Below are positions 19,456 to 28,001 of a DNA stretch of 64,000 nt, piece after piece. A program made the translations under genes and the position numbers. A model generated the notes under the pieces. The model did not search any database, was not told where the DNA came from, and worked only from the letters and a program-made list of their open reading frames with translations. The stretch is from Candidatus Limnocylindrales bacterium (GTDB lineage Bacteria > Desulfobacterota > Binatia > UBA1149 > CAITLU01): NCBI GenBank assembly GCA_035626395.1, contig DASPNR010000044.1:186001-250000 (forward strand). Direction: 5' to 3'. Every line of letters begins with the position of its first letter. The stretch's first letter is position 1.

Positions 19456-19983
19456 TCAGTAGCGCAGCAGTCCCCGCACCAGGCGCTCGAACTTGTCGCC
19501 AAGCATCTCTTCGAGCGGCGGATTGCCGCTGAGGTACTGCTGACGCCCCTGTGCCTTGTACGATGCCGAGCGCAGGAGGTCGCCGGTGGCGACATCGCGA
19601 AGCGCGATCTCGAGCGTCAGCCGGTCGGGCAGCCTGGCCGCCCACGTCGAGTCCCGATCCTTCCACTCCTCGATGCTGGCGACACAAAGGAGCTCGGCGC
19701 CCGCGCGGCGCGCGCGATCCATGGCAGCCGCCTCGGTCGGTGCCTCGACGAGCTCGACCGCGGCGACGCCGGGCTCCAGCGCCCGTACGATGCGAGCGCC
19801 GAGGATGAGACCGGCGTCGTAGGCAAGCCCGTCCTGCGTGACCAGGTACGACGGAACGAAGACAGCAACCGAGGCAGTCGCGGCGGAAGGCCCGCGCCTG
19901 GTCGTCGGCGAGACGGCGCCGCCGGAGCTGCAGGAGGCGGCGACGAGGCTGACGACGACCATTGCAACCGATCGTGCGCGCAT
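19456..19983 (-). CDS. DUF4823-like exported protein, probable lipoprotein
   Basis: A 175-residue protein with a basic N-terminus, a hydrophobic stretch (VAMVVVSLVAASC) and a cysteine at a position suiting a lipoprotein signal, though the lipobox is imperfect (alanine at -3). The rest follows the DUF4823 pattern: a stretch predicting exported stress-like factors, AMDRARRAGAELL, then a WAARLPDRLTLEIALRD strand and DVATGDLLRSASY. DUF4823 proteins are small envelope lipoproteins without known function. ATG 19983 is chosen over ATG 20037 because AAGAGG precedes it and the shorter N-terminus gives a normal signal. It lies divergent to the SPFH gene. Confidence 0.65.
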   Translation of the reverse strand: MRARSVAMVVVSLVAASCSSGGAVSPTTRRGPSAATASVAVFVPSYLVTQDGLAYDAGLILGARIVRALEPGVAAVELVEAPTEAAAMDRARRAGAELLCVASIEEWKDRDSTWAARLPDRLTLEIALRDVATGDLLRSASYKAQGRQQYLSGNPPLEEMLGDKFERLVRGLLRY

Positions 19984-20188
19984 CCTCTTCGCGTAGAGGG
20001 CCGGCAACGCTTTCGACGATGGTATCGGCATCGGCATGACCGACTATGGCGAAGATATCTCGGGCGCAAAGAGCACTGTCCTGGGATCGCCCGTCGCTGA
20101 CGGCGCCGGGCGGGGCCGTCGCCAGCGCAGCCCGACTTCCTTGCGCCGCGGTTTGACCGCACATGCCCCCGCCAGCCTAATCGCGTCC

Positions 20189-21076
20189 ATGGCTTTCGAT
20201 CCCAACAAACCCTTTCCGCCGCCCGGGCTGCTCGGGCCGGCTACCAATCCCCCGATTCTGCGTTACCTGCCGGCGCTCGGCCTCGCCGCGCTTCTCCTTG
20301 CCTTTGTCGCCTACTCGGCCACTTACCAGGTACCGCCGGGTCATCGCGGCGTGGAGGTACGGCTGGGACGTGTCTCGCCGGACTTTCGTGGCGAGGGCTT
20401 CGGATTCAAGACTCCCTTCCTCACGCAGATCTACGCGATGAGCATCCGCCAGCAGACGCGCGACCTGGTCGCCGAGTGCTATTCGTCGGACCTGCAGCAG
20501 GTCAACGCCATGGTCAAGGTGCTCGTGCGCATCCCGGAGCAGTCGGTCGTGCGCATCTTTCAGGAGTACTCGGGCGAGCCTTTCGAAACGCTCGTTGCGC
20601 CCCGGGTGCAGGAAGCGCTGAAGGAAGTCACGGCGCTCAGCAGTGCCGAATCGATCGTCAAGAACCGGGAGGGCATCAAGCAGAAGGCGCTCTCCTCCGC
20701 CCGCAGCAAGGTCGGCGATCTGCTGGAGATCCAGGACCTCGTCATCCAGAACCTCGAGCTCACCGACGAGCTCGAGGCCGCCATCGAAGCCAAGATGGTT
20801 CAGGAGCAGGAGGCGGCCAAGGCCAAGTACACGCAGCAGAAGGCGGAGATCGAGGCGCAGACGGTGATCATCCGCGCCAAGGCCGAAGCCGAATCCATCC
20901 GCATCCGCGGCAGCGCGCTGACGGAGAACCCTTCGCTGATCGGCCTGCAGATCGTCGAGAAATGGGACGGCACCGCGCCGCTGGTGGTCGGCGGCGGTGC
21001 AACCGAAGGCGCCGCGGCGGGCGCTGCCAACATCCTGCTCCCGCTCGGAGCGCTGCAGCGCACTCCGCAGGAGTGA
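20189..21076 (+). CDS. SPFH/Band 7 (prohibitin-like) membrane protein
   Basis: A 295-residue protein with a short proline-rich N-terminus, one transmembrane helix (about 27-45) and an SPFH domain beginning QVPPGHRGVEVRLGRV. A long coiled coil (ELEAAIEAKMVQEQEAAKAK onward) follows, then a glycine/alanine-rich tail. Prohibitin-type SPFH proteins form ring-like membrane scaffolds and often modulate FtsH proteolysis or lipid domains. ATG 20189 is used; the upstream extension runs through the divergent promoter region and is not family-like. No NfeD or FtsH gene is adjacent, so its partner is not evident. Confidence 0.87.
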   Translation: MAFDPNKPFPPPGLLGPATNPPILRYLPALGLAALLLAFVAYSATYQVPPGHRGVEVRLGRVSPDFRGEGFGFKTPFLTQIYAMSIRQQTRDLVAECYSSDLQQVNAMVKVLVRIPEQSVVRIFQEYSGEPFETLVAPRVQEALKEVTALSSAESIVKNREGIKQKALSSARSKVGDLLEIQDLVIQNLELTDELEAAIEAKMVQEQEAAKAKYTQQKAEIEAQTVIIRAKAEAESIRIRGSALTENPSLIGLQIVEKWDGTAPLVVGGGATEGAAAGAANILLPLGALQRTPQE

Positions 21077-21129
21077 TTGCGCCGCGGCCAGCCCGACTCG
21101 AGCAGCCGCAGCTGGCGCGCCGGTGATCC

Positions 21130-24100
21130 CTAGGACTGCTCGGCTTCCGGCCGCGGCCGGCGCGGCGGGCGCGCACCGAGCACGGGCAGCGTCACCGTCG
21201 GCCGCAGCGATCGCTGCCGCACCATCGCCGGCAGCAGCCGCAGATCCTCGACGATCAGATACAGGCACGGCACCAGCACCAGCGAGACGAACGTCGCGAA
21301 GACGACGCCGAAACCCAGCGACACGGCCATCGGCACCAGGAACTGCGCCTGCAGGCTGCGCTCGGTCAGGATCGGCACCAGGCCGATGAACGTCGTCGAG
21401 GAAGTCAGGAAGATTGCGCGGAAGCGCGCAGGGCCGGCCTCGCGCACGACCTCGACCGCGGGCCGTCCTTCCGCTCGCCGCTCGTTGATGTAGTCGACCA
21501 GAACCAGGCTGTCGTTCACCACCACGCCCACCAGGGCGACGATGCCGAAGATCGACAGGAACGTAAGGTCCAGCCCGAGCATGCCGTGCGCGAAGATCGC
21601 GCCGATGACGCCGAACGGAATGGCGCTCATGACCATCATCGGATGGATGTAGGAGCGCAGCGGGATGGCCATGAGCGCGAAGATCATGACCAGGCTGACC
21701 CCGAGGCCGGCCATCATGCTCGACATCGCCTCGCGCTGCTCTCGCTGCTCGCCCTCGAAGTCCCAGGTCAGGCCCGGGTAGTCCGAGACCAGGCTCGGCA
21801 GGATCGTCTTCTGCACGTCGGCCACGATCTTGTTCGCGTTGCCGGCGCGCGGGTCCACCTCAGCCGTCACCTGCACGACCCTGCTGCGGTCGGCACGTTC
21901 GATCAGCGCGTAGCCACGGCCGAACTGCACGTCGGCGACGGTGGCGAAGGGAACCTCGGCGCCCGACGGAGTGCGCACGCGCATGTCCTCGAGCGTGGCC
22001 AGCGTGCGGCGCTGCTCCTCGGGATAGCGCACCATGACCTTGATGTCTTCGCGGCCGCGCGCGACGCGCTGCGCCTCCTCGCCGTAGAAGCCCTGGCGCA
22101 CCTGCCGCGCCAGGTCCGACAGCGTCAGTCCGAGCGCTTCGCCTTCGGGCTTGATGACGAGCTTGATCTCTTCCTTGCCGGGTCGGAACGAGTCGGCCAC
22201 GCCGTAGACGCCCGGATACTGGCCGATGGCGTTTTTCAGACGCGAGGCCGCTTCCTGCAGGTCGTGCATGTGCGTGCTGGCGAGCTGAATGGCGATCGGC
22301 GGCCCCGGATTGAACAGGCTTGCCGTGTAGAGCAGCTCGGTCGCGTCGGCCACCGGACCGGTCAGCTCGCGCCAGCGCCGCGCGACCATCGCGCTGTCGA
22401 AGTCGCGCTCCTCGGACGCCGCCAATTGCAGGTTCACTTCGCCGAGGTGGGAGCCCGTGCTCGCGCCCTCGGACAGGCCCGCGTTGCGACGCTGCGCGGC
22501 TCGGTACGGCTGCTCGCCCACCGTCGACAGCACGTGCCGGAACGCGCCGCCGGGCGTCTCGGTCTCCGCGTCGAGCTCCTTGCGAAGCTGCTCGGCCGAC
22601 GCCTCCAGGCGCGCGAGCACGCCCGCCGTCACTTCCCGCGGCGTTCCCTGCGGCATCGTCAGCAGCGCCACGACGTTGTCGGCTTCGGCCTCGGGGAACC
22701 AGGCCAGTCCGATCCAGCCGCCCATCACCGCGGCTATGCCGAGAATGACGACCGAAGCCGCGAACGATGCGGTCCAGTATCTCCACTCCAGTGCCCGTTC
22801 GAGGAACGGCGAGTAGATCGTGCCGACGAACCACTGAAGGCCGGCGTTGCACTTGTCCTGAATGGCGCGCCATCGCATCGCGATGGGCCCGACGTTCTTT
22901 TTCTCGTCGTGCGCGACCACGTGCCGCAGGTGGGCCGGCAGCGTCAGCTGCGAGTCGACCAGCGAGAACAGCAGCGCCGGGATCACCGCCAGCGGAAACG
23001 TGCGCATGATCTTGCCGGTGGCTCCGGGCAGCCACAGCATCGGCAGGAAGGCCGAGCACGTCGTCAGCACGCCGAAGATCACCGGCTTGGACAGCTCGGT
23101 GGTGCCGGCGATGACGGCGTCGAGGCCGCGCAGGCCGTCCTCCTTCTTCTTGTAGACGTTCTCGGCGATCACCGTTGCATCGTCGACGACGATGCCGAGC
23201 ACCATGATGAAGCAGAACAGCGACAGCAGGTTGATCGAGATGTCCAGCGTCGGCATCAGCCACAGCGTTCCCAGCAGCGAGACGGGAATGCTGAACGTCA
23301 CCCACAGCGCAAGGCGCATCTGCAGGAACAGCGCAAGATTGACGAACACCAGGATCAGCCCCTGGATTCCGTCGTTGGCCAGCGTGTGGATGCGGCTGCG
23401 AAGGATGCGCGCCTCGTCGTTCCAGGTCGTGATGGAGACGCCCGGCGGCAGGCGCCGCTGCATGTTGCTGGTGTACTCGCGCACGACCGTCGAAATCTCG
23501 AGCGCGCTCTGATCGCCGACTCTGCCGATGTCGAGCAGCACGGCCGGCTTGCCGTCGAAACGCGCGCCCTGGTCGGTCTCGGCAAAGGCGTCGCGGATGG
23601 TGGCGATGTCGCCGAGCAGCAGCCGCGTGCCGTCGGGGCGCGTGCGCAGCACGAGCTTCTCGAACTCGGCGCCGACGTAGGCCTGCCCCTTGGTACGCAG
23701 CAGGATCTCGCCCGCCTGCGCGCGGATGGAGCCGCCGGGAAGATCGAGCGAGGAGCGGCGAACGACTTCGGCGACCTCATCGAAGGTCAGGCCGTAGCGC
23801 CGCAGCGTCTCCTCGGACACTTCGATGCTGATCTCGTAGGGGCGCGCACCCACCAGATCGACCTGCGAGATGACGGGCGTCGCCGACAGCTCGTCGCGCA
23901 CCTGCTCGCCGAGTCGCTTGAGCGTCATCTCGTCGGTGTCGCCGTAGATGGCGACCGAGATGACGTGGTAGCGGATGGTGACCTCCGAGACGATGGGCTC
24001 CTCGGCCTCGACCGGGAAGCTGTCGATGGCATCGACCTGGCTCTTGACGTCGTCGAGCAGCTCGCGAGGGCTCGTTCCGGTCTGCGCCTGCACCACGACC

Positions 24101-24372
24101 GCGCCGACGTTCTCGGCGGCCGTCGAGGTGATCTTCTTGACGCCCTCCAGCCCGGCGATCTTCTCCTCGATGCGGATGTTGATGGTCTCCTCGATCTCGG
24201 CCGGCGAAGCGCCCGGGTACAGCACCGACACCGTGACCATGTCGGTCTCGAACTCGGGGAAGATCTCCTGCTTGATCGTGGGCAGCGTCAGCAGTCCGCC
24301 GACGAAGATGACGGCGATCAGCAGGTTGGCGGCGACGCTGTTGGCCGCAAACCAGGCGATGACGCGGTTCAT
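21130..24372 (-). CDS. RND efflux transporter, inner-membrane permease
   Basis: A 1080-residue AcrB/MdtB-type resistance-nodulation-division pump. A first transmembrane helix (NSVAANLLIAVIFVGGLL) is followed by the large periplasmic porter domain, then helices including LGIVVDDATVIAENVY, whose paired aspartates relay protons, and a second half repeating the pattern (GVVVNDSLVLVDYIN). Length is normal. ATG 24372 overlaps the adaptor gene stop as ATGA. It is the last gene of a TetR-NodT-HlyD-RND operon, so all three envelope parts are encoded together. The export substrate is unknown. Confidence 0.94.
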   Translation of the reverse strand: MNRVIAWFAANSVAANLLIAVIFVGGLLTLPTIKQEIFPEFETDMVTVSVLYPGASPAEIEETINIRIEEKIAGLEGVKKITSTAAENVGAVVVQAQTGTSPRELLDDVKSQVDAIDSFPVEAEEPIVSEVTIRYHVISVAIYGDTDEMTLKRLGEQVRDELSATPVISQVDLVGARPYEISIEVSEETLRRYGLTFDEVAEVVRRSSLDLPGGSIRAQAGEILLRTKGQAYVGAEFEKLVLRTRPDGTRLLLGDIATIRDAFAETDQGARFDGKPAVLLDIGRVGDQSALEISTVVREYTSNMQRRLPPGVSITTWNDEARILRSRIHTLANDGIQGLILVFVNLALFLQMRLALWVTFSIPVSLLGTLWLMPTLDISINLLSLFCFIMVLGIVVDDATVIAENVYKKKEDGLRGLDAVIAGTTELSKPVIFGVLTTCSAFLPMLWLPGATGKIMRTFPLAVIPALLFSLVDSQLTLPAHLRHVVAHDEKKNVGPIAMRWRAIQDKCNAGLQWFVGTIYSPFLERALEWRYWTASFAASVVILGIAAVMGGWIGLAWFPEAEADNVVALLTMPQGTPREVTAGVLARLEASAEQLRKELDAETETPGGAFRHVLSTVGEQPYRAAQRRNAGLSEGASTGSHLGEVNLQLAASEERDFDSAMVARRWRELTGPVADATELLYTASLFNPGPPIAIQLASTHMHDLQEAASRLKNAIGQYPGVYGVADSFRPGKEEIKLVIKPEGEALGLTLSDLARQVRQGFYGEEAQRVARGREDIKVMVRYPEEQRRTLATLEDMRVRTPSGAEVPFATVADVQFGRGYALIERADRSRVVQVTAEVDPRAGNANKIVADVQKTILPSLVSDYPGLTWDFEGEQREQREAMSSMMAGLGVSLVMIFALMAIPLRSYIHPMMVMSAIPFGVIGAIFAHGMLGLDLTFLSIFGIVALVGVVVNDSLVLVDYINERRAEGRPAVEVVREAGPARFRAIFLTSSTTFIGLVPILTERSLQAQFLVPMAVSLGFGVVFATFVSLVLVPCLYLIVEDLRLLPAMVRQRSLRPTVTLPVLGARPPRRPRPEAEQS

Positions 24373-25589
24373 GTGCCGTGCCCCTGACCGTCGTCGGTGA
24401 CGCCGATGGCCAGCGGCTTGCTCGTTGCATCGGCCTTGCCCTCCTCCACGCGCACCTGCATCGCCTCCACGGCAACCTCCAGCGGCGAAACGCACACCCG
24501 CTCGCCGCCGCGAAGCCCTTCGGCAACCAGGACGCGATCGCTCTCGCGGCGCAGCACGCGCACGTCGCGGAAGTGCAGGCGGTCGTTCTCGTCGACGACG
24601 AGGACGCGGTCGGGGCCTCGCATGGCCGCCCGCGGAACCGCGATCACGCCCGCGACCTTCTTTCCCAGCACGTCGACGTCGACGAACATTCCGGCAGCCA
24701 GCGGCGGACGATCGGCATCCACGCGTGCGTACGGATCGCGCACCTCGACGATGGCGTGGATGACGTGCGTGGCCGGATCGACCTGGCCCTCGGTGCGCAC
24801 GATGCGTCCGCTCCAGCGATGCTCGCGGCCTGCGAAGCGCGCGCGCACGATGGCCTCGGGCCCTGCCGGCGGCGCGCCATCGCCGCGGAACCCCAGATCG
24901 ACGTCGAGAAAGGCCAGGTCCTCATCCGGCAGCGGCACGCGGATCTCGGCGGCATCGGTCGAATACAGGCGCGCCAGCGGCGTGCCGCGCGCCACGTACT
25001 GCCCCCTGTCGACCTGCTCGCTTCGCACGCGGCCATCGAACGGCGCTCGCACGACGGTGCGCGCAAGATCGGTCTTGGCCTGCTCGAGCACGGCGCGCGC
25101 AGCCGCCAGACGTGCGCGCGCTTCGGCCATCTGCGGCCGCCGCGCCACCAGTGGCGGGGCATTCCCGCCCCGCAGCGACTTCCACTCTCGAACCGCCACC
25201 TCCGCCTCTGCTTCCTCCATCGCCACCTTGACCTCGGCCTGCGCGACGTCGGCCTTGGCGCGCTCCACCGCCAGCTCGTAGTCGTGTGCTTCGATGCGAA
25301 CCAGGACGTCGCCGGCAGAAAAGAAGCCGCCGCTGGCCAGCGACGGCGCGACGTCCAGGATCTTGCCCGACACTTCCGCAACGAGATCGATCTCGGTGCG
25401 CGGCGCCACGCGCCCCTGCGCGCGAACGATCAGACGCTCCTCAGCGGCCTCGACGCGCACGACGCGCACCAGCGGCGCGGGCGGCGTATGGATCTCGGGC
25501 TCGGCCTGCGGGCGCGCAACGACCATCAGCACCGCGATCACGATCGTGCCCATCAGCGTCAGCAGCGGAAACAGAACCTTCTTGTTCAT
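24369..25589 (-). CDS. RND efflux periplasmic adaptor (HlyD/AcrA family)
   Basis: A 406-residue membrane-fusion protein: N-terminal membrane anchor (KVLFPLLTLMGTIVIAVLMVV), a split lipoyl domain (RAQGRVAPRTEIDLVAEVSG and VVRAPFDGRV), an alpha-hairpin rich in Glu/Ala (KADVAQAEVKVAMEEAEAEV) and a beta-barrel region. It bridges the RND pump to the outer-membrane channel. Start is ATG 25589; the frame is open upstream but there it overlaps the NodT 3' end. It lacks a lipobox, so it is anchored by the helix rather than by lipid. Confidence 0.92.
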   Translation of the reverse strand: MNKKVLFPLLTLMGTIVIAVLMVVARPQAEPEIHTPPAPLVRVVRVEAAEERLIVRAQGRVAPRTEIDLVAEVSGKILDVAPSLASGGFFSAGDVLVRIEAHDYELAVERAKADVAQAEVKVAMEEAEAEVAVREWKSLRGGNAPPLVARRPQMAEARARLAAARAVLEQAKTDLARTVVRAPFDGRVRSEQVDRGQYVARGTPLARLYSTDAAEIRVPLPDEDLAFLDVDLGFRGDGAPPAGPEAIVRARFAGREHRWSGRIVRTEGQVDPATHVIHAIVEVRDPYARVDADRPPLAAGMFVDVDVLGKKVAGVIAVPRAAMRGPDRVLVVDENDRLHFRDVRVLRRESDRVLVAEGLRGGERVCVSPLEVAVEAMQVRVEEGKADATSKPLAIGVTDDGQGHGT

Positions 25590-25623
25590 ACCGTCACGAA
25601 GCCCTGCCTGGCTGCATTCGCCG

Positions 25624-27198
25624 CTATGCCGGCTCGCCTGTGGATGATGGGGCGTTTCGCGCTTCGCGTCTGCCGGCGTCGTGGCCGCCTCGGTCGGTCG
25701 TCGCAGGCGCCGCGAACCCGCCGCCGAGCGCAAGATAGAGGTTGATCCGCGTTTCCAGGCGCTGGCGCCGCGCATCCAGAAGCGCCGCGCGCGCCTCCAG
25801 CGAGCTGCGCTGTGCCTGCAGAACCGTCACGTAGCTTTCCAGACCGCCATAGTAGCGCTCGGCCGCGAGCTGCTCGGCGGCTTCCGACTGCTCGGCCGCT
25901 CGCGCCAGGGCGTCGACGATCTGCGCAAGATGCCGCTCGTCGGCAAGCGCCGTCTCGACCTCGGAAAACGCACGCAACGCAACCGATGCGTATTCGGCCA
26001 TGGAGGCGTGCGTGCCGGCATCGGCTCGGGCGACCGCGCCGCGCAGGCGACCGCCCTGGAACAACGGCTGCACCAGATTGGCGGCGATGGTCCAGACCGC
26101 GAAATCGCCGTCGAGAAGGTCGGCCAGATCGTCGCTGAGCGTTCCGGCGCTGCCGGTGATGGCCAGGCGTGGAAGCAGCGAGGCCCTGGCGGCGTAGAGG
26201 CGACGATCGGCGGCGAACACGCGCTGCTCGGCTTCGGCAAGATCGGGACGGCGCGCCAGCAGCTCGGCAGGGATGCCTGCGGGCACGGCCGCCACCGGCT
26301 GATCGAGCGCACCGGTGGGAACGAGGTCGGCCGCCGGGTAGCGGCCGAGCAGGACCTCGAGCTGCCGCGCCGTGCGCTCGAGCAGCGAGCGACGCTGCGC
26401 GACGCGAGCATCGGCGGCCGATGTCTGCGTCAGCGACAGCCGCACGTCGAGCGGCGAGCGCGTGCCGCGTTCGTAGCGCTCGGTGACGTGTGCGCTGCTC
26501 TGCAGGTAGCTCTGGCGGGTAGCCTCGGCCAGCGCGAGCTGCTCGCGCGCCTCCACGAGCGCGAACCACGCCTTGGCCACCTGCGCCGCCAGCGAGAGGC
26601 GCGCGCCTTCATAGGCGACGCGTGCGGCTTCGGCCTCGGCCGCCGCGGCCTTGTGCGTCGCACGGATGCGGCCCCAGAGGTCGAGCTCCCAGCTCAGATC
26701 GAGGGAAACGCCGAAGTTGTTGGAGGTGCTGCTCAGCGGGCCGCTGTCGGCGTTGGTGGTGCCGCCATCGGCATTGGTCGCCGTCGGAACGATGTCGGGA
26801 AAGCCCGTGAAGACCTGACGGCTGCGCGCGGCATTGGTGCCGAGCTGAAGCTGCGGATACAGATCGGCCCCCGCGATGCGCGCCTCTGCCTGCGCCGCCA
26901 GCACGCGCGCGGCCGCCTGCTGCAGATCGAGATTGCTCGCGAGCGCTTCGAGGATCAGCGCGTCCAGCGTCGGATCGCCCAGCTCCTGCCACCACTGCGG
27001 CCGGATCTCGCCGCCGGCGCCGTCACCGCCCGCGACCCATTGCGGCGGCGTCATGGCGGCCACGGACGCCTTCGTCTCCAGCACGGCGCGATTGTTTTCC
27101 GCCGACATCGCGCAGCCGCAGCACGCGGCTGCCATCAGCATCATCGCCGGCGACCTCCAGCGGCCGCGCCGTCGCTGCTGCCGCACGCGCGCTTTCAT
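25624..27198 (-). CDS. Outer-membrane efflux channel, NodT/TolC family
   Basis: A 524-residue outer-membrane factor. It has an N-terminal signal with a cysteine-rich end (MAAACCGCAMS) fitting a lipoprotein signal, then the two tandem TolC-like halves with characteristic WWQELGDPTLDALI and DLSWELDLWGRIRATHKAA motifs, and a second half with AEQRVFAADRRLYAA. It forms the trimeric exit duct for the pump. The ATG overlaps the TetR stop as ATGA. A 34-base gap separates it from the adaptor. Confidence 0.92.
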   Translation of the reverse strand: MKARVRQQRRRGRWRSPAMMLMAAACCGCAMSAENNRAVLETKASVAAMTPPQWVAGGDGAGGEIRPQWWQELGDPTLDALILEALASNLDLQQAAARVLAAQAEARIAGADLYPQLQLGTNAARSRQVFTGFPDIVPTATNADGGTTNADSGPLSSTSNNFGVSLDLSWELDLWGRIRATHKAAAAEAEAARVAYEGARLSLAAQVAKAWFALVEAREQLALAEATRQSYLQSSAHVTERYERGTRSPLDVRLSLTQTSAADARVAQRRSLLERTARQLEVLLGRYPAADLVPTGALDQPVAAVPAGIPAELLARRPDLAEAEQRVFAADRRLYAARASLLPRLAITGSAGTLSDDLADLLDGDFAVWTIAANLVQPLFQGGRLRGAVARADAGTHASMAEYASVALRAFSEVETALADERHLAQIVDALARAAEQSEAAEQLAAERYYGGLESYVTVLQAQRSSLEARAALLDARRQRLETRINLYLALGGGFAAPATTDRGGHDAGRREARNAPSSTGEPA

Positions 27199-27908
27199 CG
27201 CTCGTCCTCGTCGCGCGAGCTGGTATCGATGGCCGGCGCGCGCAGGCCGGCGGCAACGAACGTCACCCAGCGCCGGACGAACAGCGCCGTGTCCGCATTG
27301 GGATCGATCCGACCCTTCGACAGGAGCTTCACTTCGTCCGGATGCACCAGCGATGCCGCCATCGCGGCGATGGCGAAGTGAAAGCGGTAGAACAGCTCCT
27401 CGCGTGGAAGATGCGGCAGCTGCTGGTGCAACGCTTCGACGAATCGTTCGCCCACCTCGTCGAACTGCTCGTAGAAGATCTGGCGGATCGCGAGCTCGGG
27501 CTCGGTGTGCACGCGTCCGACGAGCGTGGCGATGACCGACCAGCCGTCGGCCTGCTCGCGCGCGGCCTTCATCACCGGAAGCATGAGCAGCTCGAGGATG
27601 TTCTCGATTGGAATGCTGCGGTCGCGATGCCGCTCCTGCAGATCGTCGAGCAGGGCGAGCCGCTCCCGGTTGACGGGATCGAAGCGCCGGCCAAAGACGG
27701 CACGGATCAGCTCGTCCTTCGAGCCGTAGTGGTAATGGACGGCGGCAAGATTGACGCCGGCGTCCGCGATGACGTTGCGAAGGGACGTGGCGGAGAAGCC
27801 CTGGCGGGCAAACAGCGCCTCGGCGGCGTCGAGGATGCGCTCCTTGGTAGCGCGGGGATCCTTTTCGTCCCCCGCTCCGTTGTCCGGTCTGTTCGCGCGG
27901 ATGGCCAA
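27195..27908 (-). CDS. TetR/AcrR-family regulator, CerR-like C-terminus
   Basis: A 237-residue repressor-type regulator, first gene of the efflux operon. The N-terminal helix-turn-helix is clear (TKERILDAAEALFARQGF, then SLRNVIADAGVNLAAVHYHY and GSKDELI). The C-terminal ligand domain has the helical pattern seen in DUF1956/CerR-type TetR proteins. Start is TTG 27908; no ATG or GTG is in frame nearby. A 7-4-7 inverted repeat lies just upstream, overlapping a promoter, so autoregulation of the whole efflux operon is likely. The inducer is unknown. Confidence 0.9.
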   Translation of the reverse strand: MAIRANRPDNGAGDEKDPRATKERILDAAEALFARQGFSATSLRNVIADAGVNLAAVHYHYGSKDELIRAVFGRRFDPVNRERLALLDDLQERHRDRSIPIENILELLMLPVMKAAREQADGWSVIATLVGRVHTEPELAIRQIFYEQFDEVGERFVEALHQQLPHLPREELFYRFHFAIAAMAASLVHPDEVKLLSKGRIDPNADTALFVRRWVTFVAAGLRAPAIDTSSRDEDER

Positions 27909-27920
27909 GCCAGCACCCGT

Positions 27921-27938
27921 TTCAATCGCGTGATTGAA
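27921..27938. promoter_or_regulatory. Candidate TetR operator (perfect 7-4-7 inverted repeat)
   Basis: TTCAATC at 27921-27927 and its exact reverse complement GATTGAA at 27932-27938 flank four bases, only 13 bases upstream of the TetR start codon. Dyads of this size directly before a TetR gene are usual binding sites for the encoded repressor. The site overlaps the proposed -10 box, so binding would block transcription of the operon. Confidence 0.7.
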
Positions 27939-27963
27939 TCGGCCGTTTGAGACCGGAAGTCAA
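27933..27963 (-). promoter_or_regulatory. Promoter of the TetR-efflux operon
   Basis: On the minus strand TTGACT (27958-27963) matches five of six -35 bases, and TTCAAT (27933-27938) matches four of six -10 bases, with a 19-base spacer. The -10 lies inside the inverted repeat. The spacer is one to two bases longer than ideal, so the call is moderate. Confidence 0.5.
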
Positions 27964-28001
27964 GTGGAGAGGCCAGCTATCCACTGCACCGCGGCGTCGT
28001 C

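Noticed and set aside
20036..20188. N-terminal extension of the SPFH gene to 20036
   Set aside because: The added residues are not family-like and cover the divergent promoter region; ATG 20189 begins the normal N-terminus.
21586..24387. Long plus-strand frame opposite the RND pump
   Set aside because: Antisense composition artefact, with Arg/His/Gln-rich low-information sequence. The pump on the other strand is unambiguous.
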